In this document: positions 16,786 through 23,247 of the stretch, piece after piece
Numbering within the stretch: position 1 is the stretch's first letter
Layout of the letters: each line of letters begins with the position of its first letter
Assembly (NCBI GenBank): GCA_945877125.1
Contig: CAMCQT010000043.1
Span: forward strand, 1 to 34,093
DNA from: Candidatus Brevifilum fermentans
GTDB lineage: Bacteria > Chloroflexota > Anaerolineae > Anaerolineales > Villigracilaceae
Direction of reading: 5' to 3'
Length of the DNA stretch: 34,093 nucleotides
Position numbers and translations under genes: made by a program
Notes under the pieces: generated by a model
The model's database searches: none
Told to the model about the DNA's origin: nothing
What the model saw: the letters and a program-made list of their open reading frames with translations, nothing else

Positions 16786-17406
16786 CTATGCCTCTTGTGC
16801 GCATTTCACCAGGTCGGATATTTGCAGGGCTTGAGATGCAATATTTTCAAATATGGCAAGAAAAAACCACTGCGCAAATTTGTCACTTTCCTTGCCGGCA
16901 ATAATGGAAAAAGCGAGCAATACAATGCTAAAAAATAAATGCAGCGGCAAAAATAACATATAGAAATTAACGAGTTCAGCGACCGCCAGAACCATAAACC
17001 CAAAACTAATATTTCTAAGCATTACACTACTGGCATTTACCCGCTCAATATCAGAGGCGATGTCTAGATTTTGGCGCTTAAGGTATGCGAACAAAATATT
17101 CCAATCTGACGCCTCAAAATTCACATGAATTAATGGATGACTTTTTTTGAATTCTAAAAGTGCTAATTCGGCATAGCCTTTTGGCTTGAATAAGCGGTAC
17201 CATAATCTGGCAATTGGCTCGAAAAGCAAACCAAGGATATAAGACAATCCAATAATAATTATGATCTGTGCAGTAGAGGGAGCAAGCGAAAAAAAGTCAA
17301 TTTGTAGAACGCCAAAAATAGTTAAAGCATATAGCGTTGTAAGAAGAATAAACCCGCCAGGTATTGTATAAGCGAAAAAATCATAAACATTTGCTTTAAT
17401 GCTCAT
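16786..17406 (-). CDS. Four-helix membrane protein of unknown function, AT-rich
   Basis: 206 residues, with GAGGA four bases before the ATG. Four hydrophobic segments occur near 13-34, 45-65, 131-150 and 153-172, with a soluble, charged stretch (about 68-128) between the second and third. The N-terminal VYDFFAYTIPGGF, with an aromatic-rich start and PGG at the first helix, is a pattern I associate with uncharacterised bacterial membrane proteins, some near conflict genes; this is memory, not a search result. The gene is visibly AT-richer than its neighbours, suggesting later acquisition. No partner gene is adjacent on the same strand. Function unassigned. Confidence 0.6.
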   Translation of the reverse strand: MSIKANVYDFFAYTIPGGFILLTTLYALTIFGVLQIDFFSLAPSTAQIIIIIGLSYILGLLFEPIARLWYRLFKPKGYAELALLEFKKSHPLIHVNFEASDWNILFAYLKRQNLDIASDIERVNASSVMLRNISFGFMVLAVAELVNFYMLFLPLHLFFSIVLLAFSIIAGKESDKFAQWFFLAIFENIASQALQISDLVKCAQEA

Positions 17407-17512
17407 AAATCCTCACTGTGGATGCAAAGGATCCGGACCAACTAAATGTTTGCCTTTGTATCTAATATACAACCTCCCAATCTTGGTTTCAAGTGCTGCT
17501 TTTGTAAAATAA

Positions 17513-17549
17513 AGGCGGGGTAAGCTGTGAAGCCTGCCCTGCCTTTTTT
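17513..17549 (+). terminator. Terminator-like hairpin with no upstream gene on its strand
   Basis: Imperfect 13-base arms around TGTGAA (AGGCGGGG... with ...CCCTGCCT) are followed by six T on the plus strand. The nearest plus-strand gene ends more than 800 bases upstream, with a minus-strand gene between. The rest of 17407-17773 has no gene. The hairpin may close an unrecognised small RNA or be a remnant. Confidence 0.45.
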
Positions 17550-17556
17550 CTCGCGC

Positions 17557-17589
17557 AGACCTCCGAAGTCTTTAAGACTTCGGAGGTCT
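17557..17589. repeat. Perfect 33-base palindrome (AGACCTCCGAAGTCTT arms)
   Basis: Arms of 16 bases (17557-17572/17574-17589) meet around a single base and are followed by TGGTTTTATT. The structure is too symmetrical for chance and lies in a gene-free stretch before the first kinase-like gene. It is probably a dispersed repeat, or a second terminator. Confidence 0.65.
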
Positions 17590-17773
17590 TGGTTTTATTC
17601 TACGCAGCGGGTTTTTCCTTGCGGACAAGGGATTTGCGCTCACTAAACCGTGTGCCGCTGACCCTCAATTCCCTAAATTATTCCATTTTTGGCTTCTTGT
17701 AAAAGGTTTACGCGCGTGCAATAATTTTATTGAAAGCCCCGTCACTCTGTGATTAAGGAAAGGAGGCGCGACC

Positions 17774-18442
17774 ATGTCTGTGATAACCATTTCCAGAGAA
17801 TTTGGCAGTGAGGGCGATGCCATTGCCCAGAAGGTTGCCCAAACCCTGGGCTACCATTTTGTAGATCAAAAATTTATCGGCGTCATACTCGGCCAATACG
17901 GATATGTGGAATTCGACAGGGAGTACAAATCCCTGCCCACGTTTTGGGAGAGGTTTGACGCACAGCGCGAAAAGCAGCGGGACGTGATGGTCACCATGCT
18001 TAATCGGGTGATTCAAGCGGTGGCTCATCATGGTAACGTTGTCATCCTCGGGCGCAGCGGATTTGAAGTCTTAAGCGGCTTTGCCGATGTCTTCCATGTG
18101 CGGATTCAAGCCCCCTTTTCTATCCGTGTTGGGCGTATCATGGATCAGCAGAATATCACATTCGACGAAGCGGATTTGCTCGTGAAGCAAAATGATAAAG
18201 TACGGCTGGCATTTGTCGAGGAGTTTTACCGGGTGCCGTGGGGCGCAGTCCAATCCTTTGATCTGGTTGTCAACACGGGCAAGGTTTTTCCCGATCTGGC
18301 AGCGACTTGGGTGATTGATGCAGCGAATATCTTTGTGAGCAACATGGAAATTGGTAAACCCACCACTACCTCGATCGAGGTGGATCGTATTTTGGCAGAC
18401 GCCGTTTCCGATGCGCTTAAATGCAATCAGTCGCACAGATGA
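17774..18442 (+). CDS. Cytidylate-kinase-like family protein (paralogue 1)
   Basis: 222 residues, ATG preceded by AAAGGAGG. The start (SVITISREFGSEGDAIAQKVAQTLGY) and the segment VVILGRSGFEVL fit the cytidylate-kinase-like (Cytidylate_kin2) family, which has a P-loop-NTPase-type fold. The usual P-loop GxxGxGKS is replaced by SREFGSEGD without a lysine, as commonly seen in this family. A bona fide nucleotide kinase activity is therefore uncertain. The next gene encodes a protein of exactly the same length and high similarity. Function in the cell is unknown. Confidence 0.7.
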   Translation: MSVITISREFGSEGDAIAQKVAQTLGYHFVDQKFIGVILGQYGYVEFDREYKSLPTFWERFDAQREKQRDVMVTMLNRVIQAVAHHGNVVILGRSGFEVLSGFADVFHVRIQAPFSIRVGRIMDQQNITFDEADLLVKQNDKVRLAFVEEFYRVPWGAVQSFDLVVNTGKVFPDLAATWVIDAANIFVSNMEIGKPTTTSIEVDRILADAVSDALKCNQSHR

Positions 18443-18750
18443 GTTGCTATATGAAATAAATTTTGAACCGCAGAGGCGCAGATTTTGCTAAATTTTAATT
18501 CTGCGTCCGTGTATCTTTGCGTTAAAAAATAAATCCCAATAATCATCGGTTGTCCAATTTCCAGAGTCTGCGCGAACTTGTGCTGCAACTTTGGTTGTAT
18601 ACTTGTAATCGGCATCCAAATTCGGTTTTTTCAGCGGTGATGATTGCAGGCTTTTAATTACCCTTTTGGGTTATTGAAAAAAAATGGAGTCCATGCAATA
18701 ATTCCACGCTATTAACAGCAATAAGTTTTACACAATAAGGAGTTGTAACA
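18443..18750. other. Intergenic region between the two kinase-like paralogues, with repeat remnant
   Basis: 308 bases without a gene. Near 18465-18520 it has an imperfect palindrome (AACCGCAGAGGCGCAGA ... TCTGCGTCCGTGTATCTTTGCG) related in style to the elements at 2621 and 23095. Near 18655-18675 is a short AATTACCC/GGGTTATT dyad. The gap means paralogue 2 probably has its own promoter; AAGGAG lies just upstream of its ATG. Confidence 0.5.
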
Positions 18751-19419
18751 ATGTCCGTAATAACCGTTTCCAGAGATTATGGCAGTGATGGTCACATCAT
18801 TGCCCAGCAGGTAGCCCAAACCCTGGGTTACCATTATGTAGACCTAAAATTTATCGGCAATATACTTTCTCAATATGGGTATGTGCAATTTGATAAGGAA
18901 TATAAATCCCTGCCCACCTTTTGGGAAAGATTCGACTTGGAGCGCGGGAACCAGCGCGAAGTCATGGTAACCATGCTCAATCAGGTGATTCAGGCTTTAG
19001 CCCAGCATGGCGGTGTCGTGATCCTCGGGCGCAGCGGCTTTGAAGTCTTACGGGGCTTTGCCGATGTTTTTAATGTGCGAGTTCAGGCTCCCTTTTCTGT
19101 TCGCGTGGCACGCGTGATGGAACAGCAGAAACTCACTTTTGACGAAGCGGAACTGCTCGTGAAAAGCAAGGATAAAGTGCGGCTGGCTTTTGTAGAGGAA
19201 TTTTACAAAGTGCCCTGGGGTTCGATCCAAGCCTTCGACCTGATCGTTAACACCGAAAAGATTTCCCCCGACCTGGCAACCAACTGGGTAATTGAAGGGG
19301 TGAAAGCCTTCATGACCGGACGGGAAACCGCCGAGCCCACCACTGCCTCCATAGTGGTTGATCGCGTCCTCGAAAATGCCGTTACCGAAGTGCTTGAATG
19401 TAAGAAGACACACAGATAA
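18751..19419 (+). CDS. Cytidylate-kinase-like family protein (paralogue 2)
   Basis: 222 residues, identical in length to its upstream neighbour and alike over the whole sequence (shared YKSLPTFWERFD, VVILGRSGFEVL, KDKVRLAFVEEFYKVPWG). This points to a tandem duplication. The loop motif reads SRDYGSDGH, again lacking the P-loop lysine, and is more diverged than the rest. A strong terminator follows. Possible roles are nucleotide binding or signalling. If both copies are intact and retained, they may have diverged in substrate or expression. Confidence 0.7.
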   Translation: MSVITVSRDYGSDGHIIAQQVAQTLGYHYVDLKFIGNILSQYGYVQFDKEYKSLPTFWERFDLERGNQREVMVTMLNQVIQALAQHGGVVILGRSGFEVLRGFADVFNVRVQAPFSVRVARVMEQQKLTFDEAELLVKSKDKVRLAFVEEFYKVPWGSIQAFDLIVNTEKISPDLATNWVIEGVKAFMTGRETAEPTTASIVVDRVLENAVTEVLECKKTHR

Positions 19420-19475
19420 TTATATAAGCCTGGATGCTCTTTTTCCCCCAATACCTATAAAGTCACGAATCAAAA

Positions 19476-19509
19476 AAACGGGACAAGCCCTAAAAAGCTT
19501 GTCCCGTTT
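19476..19509 (+). terminator. Rho-independent terminator after the second kinase-like gene
   Basis: A perfect 13-base stem (19476-19488/19497-19509), 8-base loop and a T-rich tail. It lies about 55 bases after the stop codon. Confidence 0.88.
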
Positions 19510-19518
19510 ACTTTTAAC

Positions 19519-19671
19519 TTTTCTACCGTACATTGAGTAAATTCATGTCGTTGCGAGCCGCCGATCTTGCTCTTGGGCGGCGCGGCAATCCCCTTTTGAA
19601 TTGAAATTTTTATAAAATAGGAGATTGCTTCGGCAAAAACCGCCTCGCAATGACATTTGTACGGTAGAAAA
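19519..19671. repeat. Dispersed palindromic element, copy 3, with extra outer arms
   Basis: The core (19545-19656) has ends ATGTCGTTGCGAG/CTCGCAATGACAT like copy 1 and the internal GAGATTGCTTCGG segment. It is enclosed by an additional perfect 14-base inverted pair TTTTCTACCGTACA/TGTACGGTAGAAAA (19519-19532/19658-19671). The whole unit is therefore a 153-base nested palindrome between convergent genes. It could be a non-autonomous mobile element; no transposase is present. Confidence 0.75.
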
Positions 19672-19674
19672 CTT

Positions 19675-20283
19675 TTAACTGCTTTTCTTCATGATCTGCG
19701 CCAGCGCATTTTTGAATGCTTCATACGGTTGCGCGCCGACAATCGCGTAGCGGTCGTTGATGACATAAGTAGGCACGCCCGTCACGCCGATTTCCTGTGC
19801 ATTCCGAACTTGATCTGCCACCTCGGCGGTGTATTTGCCGCCATCCACAACAGTTTGCATGTCAGCAGCGTCCAAGCCAACTTCCTCGGCGGCGGCGCGT
19901 AGGATAACCCATTGGCTGATGTCTAATCCCTCGCCGTAGACTTTGCGAAAGACCACGTGATGGAACTCAAGCGCCTTGCCGTGTTCGCGGGCATATTCGG
20001 TGGCTTCGTGTGCGATGCGTGTGTTGTAAATTCGGTCTGGAGAGTTGAAGCCCATGCCGTGCAGTTTTGCCATATTTTGCAGGCGTTCATCCGCTCCACT
20101 GGCTCGAGCCTTGATAATGTATTCGGGCAGATCCATGCCCTCGGGCGGAGTATCGGGGCGCAAATAATAAGGGCGCCACTCCACATCCACTTGATATTCA
20201 GCTTTCAGTTGGTCGACCACACCCTGGCCGACATAGCACCACGGTCATATGTAATCAGAGAAGATGGTTAGTTTGAAGTCCAT
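19675..20283 (-). CDS. FrnE/DsbA-family oxidoreductase with in-frame UGA at the catalytic CxxC (putative selenoprotein)
   Basis: Read from ATG 20283 (AAAGGA upstream), the frame is MDFKLTIFSDYI-TGA-PWCYVGQGVVDQ and stays open to the stop at 19675. The length is 202 residues, as usual for FrnE-like DsbA proteins. The TGA (codon 13, 20247-20245) falls exactly where the first cysteine of CPWCY is expected, giving U-P-W-C. The remainder is well conserved: VEWRPYYLRPD, NTRIAHEATEYAREHG, and the cis-proline motif GVTGVPTYVIN. A hairpin starting 12 bases after the TGA fits bacterial SECIS rules. Family members catalyse dithiol/disulfide exchange, probably in the cytoplasm (no signal peptide). The alternatives are a nonsense-mutated pseudogene or a start at GTG 20220, which would lose the active site. 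A downstream terminator is not obvious; repeat copy 3 abuts the stop. Confidence 0.75.
20212..20232 (-). promoter_or_regulatory. Putative bacterial SECIS element
   Basis: On the minus strand GTCGGCC (20232-20226) pairs with GGTCGAC (20218-20212), seven base pairs with one G-U, closing the loop AGGGTGT. The apical loop starts 19 bases after the TGA, and its second base is G. Both features fit published bacterial SECIS rules: a G among the first two loop bases and about 16-37 bases from UGA. The hairpin lies inside the coding frame, as required in bacteria. Confidence 0.6.
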
Positions 20284-20373
20284 TGTTTTTCCTTTGAGGT
20301 ATGAATAGTAAACAGTGAACTAGACAGACAATGCGGGTGAATTCTTACAAAACAGCATTTGTACCTTAAATCA

Positions 20374-20400
20374 AAAATCGGAACACAAGGTTCCGATTTT
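20374..20400 (-). terminator. Rho-independent terminator after the small basic protein gene
   Basis: A perfect 11-base stem (20374-20384/20390-20400) with a 5-base loop and A/T ends. It lies 12 bases after the stop of the 51-residue gene on the minus strand and upstream of the selenoprotein-like gene. The stretch 20284-20373 contains nothing else recognisable. Confidence 0.85.
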
Positions 20401-20411
20401 GTCTGTATTTA

Positions 20412-20567
20412 TTATTTCGCTGCGGGTACTGCGACTTTCTTTTTCTTTAAAACTACGCTTCCAGGAACGCTGGTTCTGCGGGCTTCCTGCTTTACCAGAC
20501 GATTATGTTTTGCCATCCCTTTGGAGGGGCGCTTGGCTTTGACCTTAACTGCTGCTGTTGTATCCAA
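20412..20567 (-). CDS. Small, highly basic protein (51 residues, TTG start)
   Basis: On the minus strand AAGGAG is followed eight bases later by TTG (20567) and an open frame to TAA at 20412. The protein begins MDTTAAVKVKAKRPSKG and ends VVLKKKKVAVPAAK. It is rich in Lys, Arg and Ala with no hydrophobic segment, so nucleic-acid binding is plausible but unproven. It lies 18 bases after the CsbD-like gene and just before a strong terminator, so the two probably share a transcript. An internal ATG (codon 18) is less likely as the start because it lacks a binding site. No family is recognised. Confidence 0.55.
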   Translation of the reverse strand: MDTTAAVKVKAKRPSKGMAKHNRLVKQEARRTSVPGSVVLKKKKVAVPAAK

Positions 20568-20585
20568 TTGTATTGCTCCTTATTT

Positions 20586-20816
20586 TTATGATTTAATTTT
20601 ATTGCTGGCTTCGTATTCTGCCCAGAGTACGCCAATTTTCTCTCTGGCTTCCTGACGGGTATACCCGTACTTGACTTGCAGCATGGTGACGAACTTATCA
20701 AACTTCACCTCTGCCTTATCCACTTTATTCAGGTCGTACTCAACCATCAGACTCCACTTGTCGGTAATCAGTGTGCGGATCACCGACCATTTGCCTTCGA
20801 ATATCGTTTTATTCAC
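20586..20816 (-). CDS. CsbD-like stress protein
   Basis: 76 residues from a GTG start at 20816, with AAAGGG upstream. The pattern FEGKWSVIRTLITDKWS ... LNKVDKAEVKFDKFVTMLQVKYGYTRQEAREKI follows the two-helix CsbD layout (GKWxQxKGxxKxxWGxLTDDDL ... LxGxIQxxYGxxxEEA), though several consensus glycines are replaced. CsbD proteins are small, soluble, induced by general stress, and have no known biochemical activity. It is probably co-transcribed with the basic 51-residue protein downstream. The 220 bases upstream (20817-21036) contain no gene and should hold its promoter. Confidence 0.7.
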   Translation of the reverse strand: MNKTIFEGKWSVIRTLITDKWSLMVEYDLNKVDKAEVKFDKFVTMLQVKYGYTRQEAREKIGVLWAEYEASNKIKS

Positions 20817-21036
20817 GATGTTTCCCTTTCATATCTCTTAAATAATAATTGAACGCGCTTCTTCAAAGCAGCGTCTTTTCGATATTAGGATTCATAAAAG
20901 GTATCGTAGTGTTGCTTACAAACGATGATCCATATCCCCCGCGTATAGGCAATTTACCTTCTGACGACCAGATTTCATTGTACTACGGACTGCGGATAAT
21001 GCTAGTGCAGACTCAATTTTGTTTTTTTGCTCAATT

Positions 21037-21864
21037 CTAAACAGTGGGAGGCACTATGGGCGCCAGGGTGGGAGTTTCTGTCGGGGTGGATGTATCGGTG
21101 CTGATAGGGTCATCAGTTGACGAAGGCGTCGGAGTTGGTGTATCAGTCGCAACCGGACTTCCCGTAGGGGTGGGCGTCAACGTTGAAGTGGATGTGGCTG
21201 TGGGTGTGGGTGTCGGCGTTTTGGTGGCAGTAGTTGAAACGACGATCTCAACATAGACCCATTCGCCAAAAATATGTCCATGTTCATCGGCTAGTGACCA
21301 GTATCCGGCGTAATCGCCTTTATGGTTCGGGGCTGTCAGGTACACAGATACGTCACCCCTTTTATTTACCTTGACGGTTTTTCCAATTTCTTCGTCCGAG
21401 CCGTCTAGGTCATCACCGTCCACAAAGACGATCAAGAGATCTGAGTCCCAAGTGCAATTGCCTGTGTTTTCAAACTTCCATGTTTTGGTGAATGATTTTC
21501 CGGGAGCCATAACCATCCCGTCTGGAATATTCATATCTTTAATATATTCCGAGTCGTAACAACCATAATTGGTTGAGTGATCCCAATAGGTATGGGAAGT
21601 GGAGGTGGGAGGTGGTGTGACTGTGAAAGATGGCGTGGGCGTCGGTGATGCGGTCGCCGTGGATGCGGCGAATGCGGTCTCTCTCGCGTTGATCGTTGCG
21701 ACAACAGCAATTTGAATTTCGTCAACGATGGATTCTGCGGCGGGGGTGGGTGTGGCTTCTCCGCAGGCGCTCACCAGAAAAATTAATAACAAGCCAGTCA
21801 CAACCAGATGATTGTGAGCTTGCAGGAAAGAACGAAGTTTGTGTGCAAAACCTTTTGTGCTCAT
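21037..21864 (-). CDS. NBR1-Ig-like domain lipoprotein with Thr/Pro stalk
   Basis: 275 residues. An N-terminal hydrophobic segment (about 20-33) ends in the lipobox-like VSAC, implying a lipid-anchored surface protein. After a Thr/Pro-rich linker, residues ~88-210 form an NBR1-Ig-like (FW) domain: MAPGKSFTKTWKFENTG, NCTW, YLTAPNHKGDYAGYWSLAD and FGEWVYVEI give the spaced tryptophans of this fold. The C-terminal ~65 residues are a low-complexity Thr/Pro/Ser stalk. Such domains are common in secreted Chloroflexota proteins, where the ligand is unknown. The start was chosen at the only ATG preceding the signal; ACGTC precedes it, so the ribosome-binding site (AAGGCACG) is only moderate. Monocistronic. 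Confidence 0.75.
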   Translation of the reverse strand: MSTKGFAHKLRSFLQAHNHLVVTGLLLIFLVSACGEATPTPAAESIVDEIQIAVVATINARETAFAASTATASPTPTPSFTVTPPPTSTSHTYWDHSTNYGCYDSEYIKDMNIPDGMVMAPGKSFTKTWKFENTGNCTWDSDLLIVFVDGDDLDGSDEEIGKTVKVNKRGDVSVYLTAPNHKGDYAGYWSLADEHGHIFGEWVYVEIVVSTTATKTPTPTPTATSTSTLTPTPTGSPVATDTPTPTPSSTDDPISTDTSTPTETPTLAPIVPPTV

Positions 21865-21968
21865 GACGTGCCTTTACCCTAGAATACCACATCAGAGTAT
21901 ACAACTTGTTGAGAAGTTATGAGCGTTTTATGAAGACGGAGTTTTAGGGAATACAGATTTCAAAAAGC

Positions 21969-22001
21969 AAAAAATGGACGAGAGTTACTCCCGCCCATTT
22001 T
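21969..22001 (-). terminator. Rho-independent terminator of the polytopic membrane protein gene
   Basis: On the minus strand a 14-base stem (22001-21988/21984-21971, two G-U pairs) closes a 3-base loop and runs into a T-tract. The G-U pairs only work on this strand, which fixes the direction. It lies about 85 bases after the stop at 22087. Confidence 0.8.
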
Positions 22002-22086
22002 GCGTTAATTATTTACCGAACCACATCATTTTCCCGACTGGTTACCTTTGCAGGTGCGATTGATATTGATAATTACTCCGCTTAAT

Positions 22087-22854
22087 TTATGAGCCAAAAC
22101 GGGTTTGAGGATTGATGAATAGATAATAGACCGCAACTGTGCCGCTGTAGATGAGCACGCCCACATACACAACCAGATTGAGCATGTATTCTGGCTGAAC
22201 TGTTTTGAAAAGCAATAGGAATGGGGGAATAAGAACAAGGTCGTACGCCAGGAAGCTGAGCAGTTGTCCGAAGGCGTTTTTCCAGCGCGGATATAAAAGT
22301 CCGTACAAAAAGTAGAAGGCATCGCCAAGGAAGATACAGCCAAAGATGACGGATGAGTCGCGGTTCAATGCCCAGGGGAAGACGGGGATTTTGAAGATCA
22401 GTGCGCCGCTGGCGAGGATCAATGCGGCTAGGAAAATGCCAAAGGACGCTCTCACCAGCCCAGGGGTCGGAGAAGATGCGCTAAGAGGAATTCGCCGGCT
22501 CCATAGAAAAGCCGCGCCGCTTACAATCGCCATGAACAAAGATATGATTCCAAAGAGCATCATATTTTGGCGACCTTCCTGTGAGGCAAGTTGAAAAAAG
22601 TAAATGGAGGTGGAGACTGCGATGACAAGGATGTTCAGCGAGCCGGCGGGAAGTGCGCCGAATTCGCCTGTTCCGCCGATCCAGAGTGCGGCTACGCTGA
22701 CGGCGGCTAGAATGGAGCCGATGAACAGGTGTGAAAGCGGCCCGTCTGGCCAGGGCCAAATGCTGATCGCTGCGGGGATTTGAAAGATAAAGCCGATGGC
22801 AAGTGCAAGAATGAACAGACCGCCCAACACTGTCAGATAACCAATAATTTTCAT
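22087..22854 (-). CDS. Polytopic membrane protein of unknown function (about eight helices)
   Basis: 255 residues with about eight hydrophobic segments spread over the length and short loops. The first helix begins at residue 4 (GYLTVLGGLFILALAIGF) and the last ends near 243. AGAGGTAGG lies upstream of the ATG. There is no enzymatic motif and no recognised family. The sequence WPWPDGPLSHLFIGSILA and the second-half WALNRDSSVIFG may hint at an internal repeat of four helices, which I cannot confirm. It stands alone on its transcript. Three 11-base direct repeats lie about 100 bases upstream. Confidence 0.65.
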   Translation of the reverse strand: MKIIGYLTVLGGLFILALAIGFIFQIPAAISIWPWPDGPLSHLFIGSILAAVSVAALWIGGTGEFGALPAGSLNILVIAVSTSIYFFQLASQEGRQNMMLFGIISLFMAIVSGAAFLWSRRIPLSASSPTPGLVRASFGIFLAALILASGALIFKIPVFPWALNRDSSVIFGCIFLGDAFYFLYGLLYPRWKNAFGQLLSFLAYDLVLIPPFLLLFKTVQPEYMLNLVVYVGVLIYSGTVAVYYLFINPQTRFGS

Positions 22855-22950
22855 GTTTACCTACCTCTAAAGTTTAGTTTTAATAGATAACCCCCGTTTG
22901 TGAATTACGCTTCGCGCTTGTTTCTGCCTGGCGCAAGGCGGAAGTGGTCA

Positions 22951-22983
22951 GTATAGGATGGGTATAGGACGGGTATAGGACGA
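22951..22983. repeat. Three tandem 11-base direct repeats (GTATAGGAtGG)
   Basis: GTATAGGATGG, GTATAGGACGG and GTATAGGACGA follow one another without spacing. Eleven bases is about one helical turn, the spacing used by several winged-helix response regulators. They lie 97-129 bases upstream of the membrane protein start. Confidence 0.6.
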
Positions 22984-22985
22984 TT

Positions 22986-23033
22986 ACGAAGCACCCTGCT
23001 TTCTCCCGCTTGGGAGCCAACAGGGTGCTTCGT
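22986..23033. repeat. Nested hairpin (ACGAAGCACCCTG arms)
   Basis: Perfect 13-base arms (22986-22998/23021-23033) enclose CTCCC...GGGAG, giving a long nested stem. No T-run follows on either strand. It may be a terminator now separated from the PPK2 genes by the element at 23066-23208, or a dispersed repeat. Confidence 0.6.
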
Positions 23034-23065
23034 AAAATTGTATTTGGCGCGTAACTTCTATTTAT

Positions 23066-23208
23066 TAGACCTCTTGCGAAAGTCTTAAAACTTTCACCAC
23101 GGAGGCACTGAGTCACGGAGTTTTTAATGTTTTTTCTCAGTGCCTTTGTGACTCAGTGGTTCAAAAAAGACCGACTGTTGTTCATCATTTACTTATGCAA
23201 GAGGTCTA
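23066..23208. mobile_element. Candidate MITE with TAGACCTCTTGC ends
   Basis: A 143-base stretch is bounded by inverted TAGACCTCTTGC/GCAAGAGGTCTA, with similarity continuing a few bases inward (GAAAGT versus ATAAGT). If the outermost TA is read as a target duplication, the ends are GACCTCTTGC, as in IS630/Tc1-type elements. Inside is a long imperfect palindrome (ACCACGGAGGCACTGAGTCACGGAG with its partner at 23136-23160). No transposase is encoded. Confidence 0.5.
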
Positions 23209-23247
23209 TTTGTTGAATTCGTCCATGTTCCGCGTTCCATGACTTTT

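Noticed and set aside
19675-20220. Short form of the oxidoreductase starting at GTG 20220
   Set aside because: It would lack the catalytic CxxC and the first beta strand; the longer frame with recoded TGA explains the conservation better.
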